Shown: one piece after another, positions 1 through 5,616 of the stretch
How positions within the stretch are numbered: the first letter of the stretch is position 1
Layout: each line of letters opens with the position of its first letter
NCBI GenBank assembly: GCA_028699735.1
Contig: JAQVUB010000105.1
Location: forward strand, 1-7,737
Length of the DNA: 7,737 nt
Origin: Lentisphaeria bacterium
Lineage (GTDB): Bacteria; Verrucomicrobiota; Lentisphaeria; Oligosphaerales; Oligosphaeraceae
Direction: 5' to 3'
Translations under genes and position numbers: made by a program
Notes under the pieces: generated by a model
What the model was told of the DNA's origin: nothing
What the model saw: only the letters and a program-made list of their open reading frames with translations
Databases searched by the model: none

Positions 1-163
1 TCGGTTCGGCATACTCTTGCTCATACCCCGGTTTTCTGTTTCCTTTCAGATACAACCGGCAGCTATTTCCGGCAAGTTAAGCCGCACACCCCTTGCATCA
101 CTGCAATTGCTTCTCTGCAAAGCATTCTGCAATTTCTGGCGAAGTCAAAAAGGTTTTATCGTA

Positions 164-1033
164 ATGAGTTTCTGCGATGTTGCCGTTGTTATGCTTGCCC
201 ACAACGGGGAAGAATATACAAAATATGCTCTGGAAAGTATTCTTGCCGCCGCTACCAGGCCTTGGGAGATTTTTCTGGTTGACAATGCATCTTCCGACAA
301 CACCCCTGCCCTGTTCAAGCAGTTTGCACCCCTTCTGAAACGAGCTGGCATTAAGGTGCATTCCTGGCGCAATAAGGAAAACAAGGGGTGTTCTCTGGCT
401 CGCAATGAAGCATGGGAAAAAGTCAGCTCCCGTTTTACCGTCTTCATGGATAATGATGCTGCAATCTGTTCCAGAGACTGGCTGGCACGATTCATAACCT
501 GCTTCGATGAACACCCAAAGCTGCGAATCCTCGGCGGAAAAATGATTTATCCCTGGCAACCGCACCTCATCCAATCTGCAGGAGTCCTGATCAACCCCTT
601 GGGTCGCGTCGCATTCCGCGGACGCGGCGCCGAGCGTAATGATCCACGCTTTCAGGCCTTCTGGCCAGCATGGGGGCTAATCAGTGCCTGCTGGATGATG
701 CGTACCGATCTGCGCGACGAAGTCGGATACCTCGATGAGACTTTCCATCCTGTGCAGTATGAAGACCTCGATCTCTGCATCAGAACCCGCCTCGCAGGCT
801 GGGAAATCGCTTATACCCCACTCGTCGAAATTTATCACTTCGAAGGTAAAACAACCAACGCGTCAGGTGACGAGCAGTATATAACCAATATTGCCAAAAA
901 TTCCCTGAAATTCCGGGAAAGGTATCACGCACTTTTCAAAACCTTTCCAGATGATACCCCCCCTGAAGATTTTCGTTGGCTTACCAGAAAAGAACTCGGG
1001 TTGACCGAATCTCTTGATTTGAGCATCCGCTGA
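164..1033 (+). CDS. Family 2 glycosyltransferase (rhamnosyltransferase-like)
   Basis: Predicted cytoplasmic or membrane-associated GT-A enzyme moving a sugar from a nucleotide donor to a surface-polysaccharide or lipid-linked acceptor. Residue numbers are for the 289-aa product from ATG 164. The N-terminal strand VAVVMLAHNGEEY (6-18), VDNASSDNT (39-47) and NKGCSLARNEAW (73-84) are the usual nucleotide-sugar binding elements of family 2. FMDNDAA (94-100) supplies the DXD metal-binding motif (D96, D98). QYEDLDLCIRTRLAGW (198-213) carries the acidic ED pair expected for the catalytic base, as in WbbL-like rhamnosyltransferases. No membrane helix is evident. The frame is open back to an ATG at 17, but those 49 extra residues do not resemble a GT2 start; ATG 164 has AAAAAGG at 147-153 and begins just before the first strand. 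No convincing promoter was seen in 1-163. It lies 7 nt before hpt. Family is confident; donor and acceptor are unknown. Confidence 0.88.
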   Translation: MSFCDVAVVMLAHNGEEYTKYALESILAAATRPWEIFLVDNASSDNTPALFKQFAPLLKRAGIKVHSWRNKENKGCSLARNEAWEKVSSRFTVFMDNDAAICSRDWLARFITCFDEHPKLRILGGKMIYPWQPHLIQSAGVLINPLGRVAFRGRGAERNDPRFQAFWPAWGLISACWMMRTDLRDEVGYLDETFHPVQYEDLDLCIRTRLAGWEIAYTPLVEIYHFEGKTTNASGDEQYITNIAKNSLKFRERYHALFKTFPDDTPPEDFRWLTRKELGLTESLDLSIR

Positions 1034-1040
1034 GGCGCTC

Positions 1041-1550
1041 ATGGAAATCCTCTATTCCAAAGTTGAAATTCAAAAGCGGATCTACTTGTTGGGGCAGGAA
1101 ATCTCAGCTTTTTATCAACATAGCCCGCTGACCATCGTTGCCTTACTGAATGGGGCTCTGATCTTTTCTGCCGATCTGGCCAGAACCATCACCTGTGAAG
1201 ATTGTTTTCTGGACTGTATGGCGGTCAACAGTTATCGTGGCCATGACAGCAGTGGAGAACTCCACTTCCGCTGCGAACCCAAACTACCAGTTACTGGACG
1301 TCACCTACTGCTCGTCGATGGCGTCCTGGATACTGGCCTGACCCTCAGTAAAGTCTCTGAATATTTGGCCGGCAGAGGAGCACTCTCGGTTCGCAGCTGT
1401 GTTCTGGCCGAAAAAATCCGTCCGCGTGCCTTTTCCACAAGGCATGCGGACTGGTGCGCTTTCCAGGTGCCTGACCGATATCTTGTCGGTTGTGGCATGG
1501 ATTCCAATGAAAATTTTCGCCAGTTGCCCTATATCGCTGCTCTGGACTGA
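1041..1550 (+). CDS. hpt: Hypoxanthine phosphoribosyltransferase with variant PRPP loop
   Basis: Purine salvage enzyme expected to join hypoxanthine or guanine to PRPP, giving IMP or GMP plus pyrophosphate in the cytosol. At 169 aa it has normal family length. Visible elements in order: LLNGALIFSADLA (35-47), the pyrophosphate-binding loop; VNSYRGHDSSGEL (62-74), the flexible SY loop; LLLVDGVLDTGLTLS (89-103), the PRPP-binding motif; VLAEKIRPR (121-129), with K125 placed like the purine-contacting lysine; and PDRYLVGCGMDSNENFRQLPYI (144-165), the C-terminal signature with D154 in the metal-contact position. The PRPP motif is unusual: the canonical Glu-Asp is Asp93-Gly94, although the expected catalytic base D97 is kept. 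The SD-like GAGG at 1032-1035 overlaps the upstream glycosyltransferase stop codon, so the two genes are probably co-transcribed. Family is confident; activity and base preference are inferred. Confidence 0.88.
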   Translation: MEILYSKVEIQKRIYLLGQEISAFYQHSPLTIVALLNGALIFSADLARTITCEDCFLDCMAVNSYRGHDSSGELHFRCEPKLPVTGRHLLLVDGVLDTGLTLSKVSEYLAGRGALSVRSCVLAEKIRPRAFSTRHADWCAFQVPDRYLVGCGMDSNENFRQLPYIAALD

Positions 1551-1606
1551 GCTTGATCTGCCAAAATCACATTTTCCCACCCGATCCGACCAATATTCTA
1601 TCCTTG

Positions 1607-1637
1607 AAGCTTTTTTAACCACGAAAGGCACGAAAAA
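1607..1637 (+). repeat. Left arm of 31-bp inverted repeat
   Basis: This arm starts aagcttttttaacc and continues acgaaaggcacgaaaaa. It matches the reverse complement of 1899-1929 at 30 of 31 positions, the only difference being base 1628. A looser match extends a few bases outward. The arms are 261 bp apart, which is long for a single RNA hairpin and more like the ends of a short non-autonomous element. I recall similar spacer repeats in PVC-group genomes, but this is unverified. Confidence 0.75.
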
Positions 1638-1782
1638 GCACGAACTTTTTTAGAGTTGTGTTCGTGTGATGATTGTAATCTTCAAAATTTTCGTACTACT
1701 ATCGCGCCAAATCTTGTTTTTCGAGAAAGATTTTTCAGAAAGCTAATCCGCAAGCCCTTGGTATACAGGTTATTCTCCGACT

Positions 1783-1813
1783 GATCCGACCGATCCGACT
1801 GATCCGACTGATC
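1783..1813. repeat. 9-bp tandem repeat, about 3.5 copies of GATCCGACY
   Basis: Units start at 1783, 1792 and 1801, followed by a partial unit at 1810. A degenerate copy (tctccgact) precedes them at about 1774, and an isolated copy lies near 1583. The repeat is not in a coding frame and has no unique spacers, so it is not a CRISPR array. It may be a slippage-prone microsatellite or part of the surrounding repeat element. Confidence 0.8.
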
Positions 1814-1841
1814 TTGAACGGGATCGGAGACCTCCCCAACA

Positions 1842-1869
1842 ACTTACCACTTACAACTTACAACTTACA
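1842..1869. repeat. 7-bp tandem repeat, four copies of ACTTACM
   Basis: One ACTTACC unit (1842-1848) is followed by three identical ACTTACA units (1849-1869). It sits between the 9-bp tandem repeat and the right inverted arm, inside the putative element. No function is evident. Confidence 0.8.
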
Positions 1870-1898
1870 TGGGTTGTGGGCGCCAGCCCACCCCAAGT

Positions 1899-1929
1899 TT
1901 TTTCGTGTCTTTCGTGGTTAAAAAAGCTT
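1899..1929 (-). repeat. Right arm of 31-bp inverted repeat
   Basis: This is the inverted partner of 1607-1637 (30 of 31 positions). Its outer end is the AAGCTT palindrome at 1924-1929. No convincing target-site duplication flanks the pair; only a shared TTG-like trinucleotide is seen outside. Confidence 0.75.
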
Positions 1930-1987
1930 TTTGGACGGGGTTTACGTACGGCATGACGGTAAGGGCGTTATTTGTCCTCTCAACGGC

Positions 1988-2016
1988 TTGATTATTGCCC
2001 TGCAAAATATTATATT
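1988..2016 (+). promoter_or_regulatory. Sigma70-like promoter for the cupin-regulator operon
   Basis: TTGATT at 1988-1993 and TATATT at 2011-2016 are separated by exactly 17 nt, and the -10 lies in a strongly AT-rich stretch. Transcription would start near 2023, leaving a leader of about 87 nt before ATG 2110. It is the only good promoter match in this gap and faces the operon. Confidence 0.55.
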
Positions 2017-2029
2017 TTTTGTTTTGCCT

Positions 2030-2077
2030 GCTGTTTCTGATCCGGTACCCGGTGTGCGGATATCTCACTGAAACAGC
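2030..2077 (+). promoter_or_regulatory. Nested dyad in leader: candidate operator or RNA hairpin
   Basis: GCTGTTTC at 2030-2037 is the exact reverse complement of GAAACAGC at 2070-2077. Nested inside, ATCCG (2040-2044) and CGGAT (2057-2061) form a second dyad. The structure lies just downstream of the predicted start site. It could be an operator for the adjacent XRE-type regulator (autoregulation) or a structured mRNA leader. No T run follows, so a simple terminator is unlikely. Confidence 0.45.
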
Positions 2078-2095
2078 TCTGTCACCAGAATCACG

Positions 2096-2101
2096 TAAGG
2101 A
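2096..2101 (+). promoter_or_regulatory. Ribosome binding site of the XRE-cupin regulator
   Basis: TAAGGA ends 8 nt before ATG 2110. It is a good Shine-Dalgarno match and supports that start codon. Confidence 0.65.
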
Positions 2102-2109
2102 TTCACTTT

Positions 2110-2679
2110 ATGCCAGCCAATAATGAAGTCGGCGCCAAAATCCGGAATTTGCGCGAATTGCGGGGAATCTCCCTGGATGAACTCGCTCAACGCTGTCAGA
2201 TGCAAGCCCAGCAGGTCAATAAAATTGAAGCAGGGGAAATTGCCACTTCTCTGACGCCACTTTTGAAAATCGCCCGCGGCCTGGGGGTGCGCCTGGGGAC
2301 TTTTCTGGATGATGCAGAAGCCTCCGGGCCGGTGCTCTCCCGGGCGCAAGACAGCTGCAGGACAGTCCGTTTTGCCGGTGCCGGAGATGTCAAGGGACTG
2401 GATTTCCATCCTTTGGCCGCCAACAAAAGTGACCGCAACATGGAGCCATTCATCATCGATGTGCATCCACCGCTCTCCAGCAACTTTGAACTTTCCAGCC
2501 ATGAAGGCGAAGAATTCATCTATGTTTTGGATGGGGCCGTTGAAATCGCCTGGGGTAAAGAAAAGTATCTGCTCCAGCAGGGTGAAAGCATTTATTACGA
2601 TTCCATCACGCCGCATCATGTGCATGCAGTCAATGGAAAAGACGCCAGAATCCTGGCGGTCGTCTACGCCCCATACTGA
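2110..2679 (+). CDS. XRE-family transcriptional regulator with C-terminal cupin domain
   Basis: Predicted cytoplasmic DNA-binding regulator of 189 aa. Residues 9-62 form an XRE/Cro-type helix-turn-helix (IRNLRELRGISLDELAQRC, then QQVNKIEAGEIATS and LLKIARGLGV). A linker of about 45 residues leads to a cupin_2 barrel at about 115-186. The barrel has HEGEEFIYVLDGAVEI (131-146) for cupin motif 1 and GESIYYDSITPHHVHAV (158-174) for motif 2. H131, E135 and H169 or H172 are candidate metal or ligand contacts. In this architecture the cupin usually senses a small molecule and controls neighbouring metabolic genes. It is first in a likely operon with an acyl-CoA ligase (57-nt gap) and an oxidoreductase. 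A promoter and a leader dyad lie upstream, which suggests autoregulation. The ligand is unknown, though an organic acid or its CoA ester would fit the context. Confidence 0.9.
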   Translation: MPANNEVGAKIRNLRELRGISLDELAQRCQMQAQQVNKIEAGEIATSLTPLLKIARGLGVRLGTFLDDAEASGPVLSRAQDSCRTVRFAGAGDVKGLDFHPLAANKSDRNMEPFIIDVHPPLSSNFELSSHEGEEFIYVLDGAVEIAWGKEKYLLQQGESIYYDSITPHHVHAVNGKDARILAVVYAPY

Positions 2680-2736
2680 AGATCAACGGCATCCGCCCCG
2701 ATCCCGCTTCCCGGCGCCCAACCCAGGACTCCCACG

Positions 2737-4389
2737 ATGAAATATACAGATCAGCTTTTCAGCGAAAAAACACTTGGCGAATTTTTTGATGATTTGCTGC
2801 AGAAGCAGCCCGATCATCCGTTTATCATGTACCCCGACCGCGGCCTGGTCTGGACCTATGCGGATTTTTATGAGCGTACGGATCGCATGGCCAAAGGGTT
2901 GCTGGCTATCGGCGTGGGTAAAGGAGATCATGTCGGAATCTGGGCACGCAATGTACCCGAATGGCTGACCCTGATGTTTGCCACCGCCAAAATCGGAGCG
3001 GTACTGGTGACCATCAATACCAACTACAAGATTCACGAAGCCGAATATGTCATGCGCCAGTCGGACATGCACACGATTGCCATTGTTGACGGGCAACGCG
3101 ACGTCAGCTTCATCGATATTATCTATCAACTCGTCCCGGAATTAAAGGAACAACCCCGCGGACATCTGAAAAGCAAACATTTTCCATTCCTGAAAAACGT
3201 CGTTTATATCGGCCAGGAGAAGCAACGCGGCATGTACAATACCAGCGAACTCTTCCAGCTGGGAAACAGCCAGAGCGACGAACAGCTGCAAACGGCCAAA
3301 ACCGGCCTCGACCGGCATGAAACGATCAACATGCAGTATACCTCGGGCACCACCGGATTCCCGAAGGGGGTCATGCTCAGCCATCGAAATATCCTCAACA
3401 ACGGCTTCTATATCGGGGAGCGCCAGAACCTGACCAGCGAAGACAGGGTCTGTATCCCTGTGCCCCTTTTCCACTGCTTCGGCTGCGTCCTGGGCATCAT
3501 GGCGGTGTTCAGCCACGGCGCCACCGCCGTCATGGTCGAACAATTCGACCCGCTCCTCGTGCTGGCCTCTGTGCAGAAAGCCAAAGCAACGGCTCTATAT
3601 GGTGTACCGACTATGTACTTTGCGGAATTAAACCACCCGATGTTCAATATGTTCGATCTGAGCAGCCTGCGCACGGGCATCATGTCCGGAACCCTATGCC
3701 CGGTCGAACTGATGCGCCGCGTAATGACTGAAATGCATATGCCTGAAATCACCATCCCCTACGGCCTGACTGAAGCAGCTCCGGTGTTTATCATGAGCGG
3801 TGTAAATGATTCCATCGAAAGGCGATGCACTACCGTCGGCACAGGACAACCCCATATCGAAATCAAATTGATTGATCCCGAAACCGGCAACGTCGTTCCG
3901 CCCAATACCCCCGGTGAAATTTGCTGCCGCGGATACAATGTGATGAAGGGATACTACAACATGCCCGAGGAAACTGCCAGAGCAATTGACTCAGAAGGCT
4001 GGTTGCACAGCGGTGACCTCGGCGAAGTCGATGAAGAGGGATACTATAAAATCACCGGACGGCTCAAAGATATGATCATCCGCGGCGGTGAAAACATTTA
4101 CCCGCGGGAAATTGAGGAATTTCTGATGAGCCACCCCAACGTCGAACAGGCCGAAGTTGTTGGCATCCCTGATCAACGCTACGGTGAAATCGCAGGAGCG
4201 TTCATCATCCCCGCACTTGGAAAATCCGTCAGCGAAGAGGAACTGCGCGAATTCTGCCGCCAGAATATCGCCTTCTACAAAACACCGGCGCACTTTTTCA
4301 TCGTCAAGGAATTCCCGCAGACCGCCAGCGGTAAAATTCAGAAATTCAAACTCCGCGAACAGGCTCGCAAAATCCTTGGCCTTCCCTGA
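2737..4389 (+). CDS. AMP-forming acyl-CoA ligase (fatty-acyl-CoA synthetase type)
   Basis: Adenylate-forming enzyme of 550 aa, expected to activate a carboxylic acid with ATP to an acyl-AMP and then to its CoA thioester. The family motifs are complete: YTSGTTGFPKGVMLSH (201-216), the phosphate loop; PYGLTEAAP (341-349); GWLHSGDLGEVDEEGYY (421-437), with the ATP-ribose aspartate D427; GRLKDMIIRGGENIYP (441-456), the hinge region; and QTASGKIQKFKLRE (528-541), with K533 as the adenylation lysine. Length and motifs fit the medium/long-chain fatty-acyl-CoA synthetase branch, but substrate cannot be assigned: aromatic or other acids remain possible. There is no signal peptide, so it should act in the cytosol or at the inner membrane. 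The start has AGGA at 2725-2728, 8 nt before the ATG. The upstream XRE-cupin gene probably controls it; the next gene starts 30 nt after the stop. Confidence 0.9.
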   Translation: MKYTDQLFSEKTLGEFFDDLLQKQPDHPFIMYPDRGLVWTYADFYERTDRMAKGLLAIGVGKGDHVGIWARNVPEWLTLMFATAKIGAVLVTINTNYKIHEAEYVMRQSDMHTIAIVDGQRDVSFIDIIYQLVPELKEQPRGHLKSKHFPFLKNVVYIGQEKQRGMYNTSELFQLGNSQSDEQLQTAKTGLDRHETINMQYTSGTTGFPKGVMLSHRNILNNGFYIGERQNLTSEDRVCIPVPLFHCFGCVLGIMAVFSHGATAVMVEQFDPLLVLASVQKAKATALYGVPTMYFAELNHPMFNMFDLSSLRTGIMSGTLCPVELMRRVMTEMHMPEITIPYGLTEAAPVFIMSGVNDSIERRCTTVGTGQPHIEIKLIDPETGNVVPPNTPGEICCRGYNVMKGYYNMPEETARAIDSEGWLHSGDLGEVDEEGYYKITGRLKDMIIRGGENIYPREIEEFLMSHPNVEQAEVVGIPDQRYGEIAGAFIIPALGKSVSEEELREFCRQNIAFYKTPAHFFIVKEFPQTASGKIQKFKLREQARKILGLP

Positions 4390-4419
4390 ACAACCAACCA
4401 TCCTGAAAAGCAGCTTATC

Positions 4420-5418
4420 ATGAAAAATCTGGCCATTGCAGGCAGCGCACACATCCATACCCCGAACTTCCTGAAAATCCTCGGAAAACGCACGGATTGC
4501 CGTGTTCAGAAAATCTGGGATCATGATCCGGCTCGGGCCGCAAAAAATGCGGACATCCTGCAGGCGGCAACCTGCGCTTCGCCTGAGGAAATCTGGCAGG
4601 ATGCCGGAATTGATGCGGTCATCATCTGCTCGGAAACCAACCGGCACAAGGATCTGGTCTTAGCCGCTGCCGAGGCCGGAAAACACCTTTTCGTTGAAAA
4701 ACCACTGGGATTTTCCGCGGCCGATGCCAAACAGATGGCTGAAGCTATCCGCAAAGCAGGAGTACTCTTCCAAACCGGATATTTCATGCGGGGAAACCCC
4801 GTCTATCAATTCCTCAAAGAACAAATACAGAAAGGCAGCTTCGGGAAAATCACCCGCGTCCGCCACAGCAATTGCCATTCAGGTTCCCTGAAAGGCTGGT
4901 TTGACCAGGACTGGCGCTGGATGGCTGATCCTGAAATCGCCGGCTGCGGCGCATTCGGCGACCTGGGAACGCATTCTCTCGATCTGCTGCTCTGGATGCT
5001 GGGAAAACCCTCCCAGGTGACTGCGCAAACCCGCATTGTCACCGGACGCTATCCCGGCTGTGACGAAAGTGGCGAGGCTCTGCTGTGTTACTCGGATGGC
5101 TGCCTGGCCAGCCTGGCTGCCGGCTGGGTTGATATCGCCAGCCCCATACAGATGGAAATCTCCGGCACCGAAGGACACGCTTTCGTCATGGACTCCCAAC
5201 TCTATCTGAAAACGGACAAGTTGCCCGGTGCCGATGGTCAACAACCCTGGACCGACTTGCCAGCTCCCCTGCCCCATGCCTTTGAACTTTTCCTCAATGC
5301 CCTTCATGGACAAGCGGCAACTCTCGTCTCCGCAAAGGAAGCAGCTCTGCGAAATATCGTCATGGAAGCAATGTATAAGGCCGCCAAAAACAATACATGG
5401 GAAACTATCAGCTGCTGA
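4420..5418 (+). CDS. Gfo/Idh/MocA-family NAD(P)-dependent oxidoreductase
   Basis: Predicted cytosolic dehydrogenase of 332 aa, acting on a sugar, cyclitol or related polyol. The N-terminal Rossmann half spans about 1-120. AVIICSETNRHKDLVLAAAEAGKHLFVEKP covers residues 66-95 as separate family blocks, and EKP (93-95) supplies the conserved K94. The C-terminal half has GAFGDLGTHSLDLLLWMLG (177-195), with D181 and H185 in the usual substrate-side positions. The nucleotide loop is atypical: IAGSAHIHT replaces the familiar GXGXXG, keeping only the first glycine. The Shine-Dalgarno is weak (GAAAAG at 4405-4410). The 30-nt gap suggests co-transcription with the acyl-CoA ligase, but no pathway linking the two is known to me. 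The gene ends 3 nt before the large inverted-repeat element. Family is confident; substrate and direction of reaction are unknown. Confidence 0.87.
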   Translation: MKNLAIAGSAHIHTPNFLKILGKRTDCRVQKIWDHDPARAAKNADILQAATCASPEEIWQDAGIDAVIICSETNRHKDLVLAAAEAGKHLFVEKPLGFSAADAKQMAEAIRKAGVLFQTGYFMRGNPVYQFLKEQIQKGSFGKITRVRHSNCHSGSLKGWFDQDWRWMADPEIAGCGAFGDLGTHSLDLLLWMLGKPSQVTAQTRIVTGRYPGCDESGEALLCYSDGCLASLAAGWVDIASPIQMEISGTEGHAFVMDSQLYLKTDKLPGADGQQPWTDLPAPLPHAFELFLNALHGQAATLVSAKEAALRNIVMEAMYKAAKNNTWETISC

Positions 5419-5430
5419 GCAGGGGGCAAT

Positions 5431-5479
5431 TTAAAAAGTGGCGCAACCGTCCCGGTTGTGATGTGCATGGGGGAAGAAG
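5431..5479 (+). repeat. Direct repeat copy 1 in the convergent element
   Basis: This 49-bp unit runs from ttaaaaagtggcgc through gatgtgcatgg to gggaagaag. It matches 5489-5537 at 45 of 49 positions with a 58-bp period. Its first 32 bases are the part that also pairs with the inverted arm. Confidence 0.85.
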
Positions 5480-5488
5480 GGTTCCGGT

Positions 5489-5537
5489 TTTAAAAGTGGT
5501 GCAACCTTCCCGGTTGTGATGTGCATGGGGAAAGAAG
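5489..5537 (+). repeat. Direct repeat copy 2 in the convergent element
   Basis: This is the second copy of the 49-bp unit, with four substitutions. Against the 3' arm (5575-5604), the change at 5500 gives a G-U wobble and the change at 5508 a true mismatch, so this copy can still form an alternative but weaker stem. Confidence 0.85.
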
Positions 5538-5616
5538 CACACGGGAGCGTTCGGGCGTGTGAGGGCAAACAACAATCACAACCGGGACGGTTGCGCCACT
5601 TTTTTAACCTGCCCCC

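Larger units (their letters stand above)
1551..2109. other. 559-nt gene-free intergenic region made of repeats
   Basis: No reading frame here has recognisable protein content or a credible start. The first part (1551-1606) includes one isolated GATCCGAC unit near 1583. Two inverted 31-bp arms at 1607-1637 and 1899-1929 enclose AT-rich DNA with a weak hairpin (1709-1715 with 1727-1733, followed by a T run), a 9-bp tandem repeat and a 7-bp tandem repeat. The last 180 nt hold the likely promoter and leader of the cupin regulator. The sequence reads as successive repeat insertions upstream of a promoter. No clear GC-rich terminator follows hpt. Confidence 0.7.

Noticed and set aside
17..163. N-terminal extension of the glycosyltransferase from ATG 17
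   Set aside because: The 49 extra residues do not look like a GT2 start or a signal peptide, and ATG 164 sits correctly before the first family strand.
1399..1653. 84-codon open frame starting inside hpt and running into the repeat region
   Set aside because: Half of it is a shifted frame of hpt and the rest is the inverted-repeat arm, so no independent gene is supported.
1709..1736. Terminator after hpt
   Set aside because: The 7-bp stem is AT-rich and weak, and it lies about 160 nt past the stop inside the repeat cassette, so I could not support it as a real terminator.
1783..1869. Possible CRISPR array
   Set aside because: The units are 9 and 7 bp and directly adjoining, with no unique spacers and no cas genes nearby.
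2065..2625. 186-codon open frame on the - strand
   Set aside because: It lies opposite the XRE-cupin gene, has no recognisable domain and no ribosome binding site of note.
3991..4647. 218-codon open frame on the - strand
   Set aside because: It runs antisense across the end of the acyl-CoA ligase and the start of the oxidoreductase, both of which have clear motifs on the + strand.
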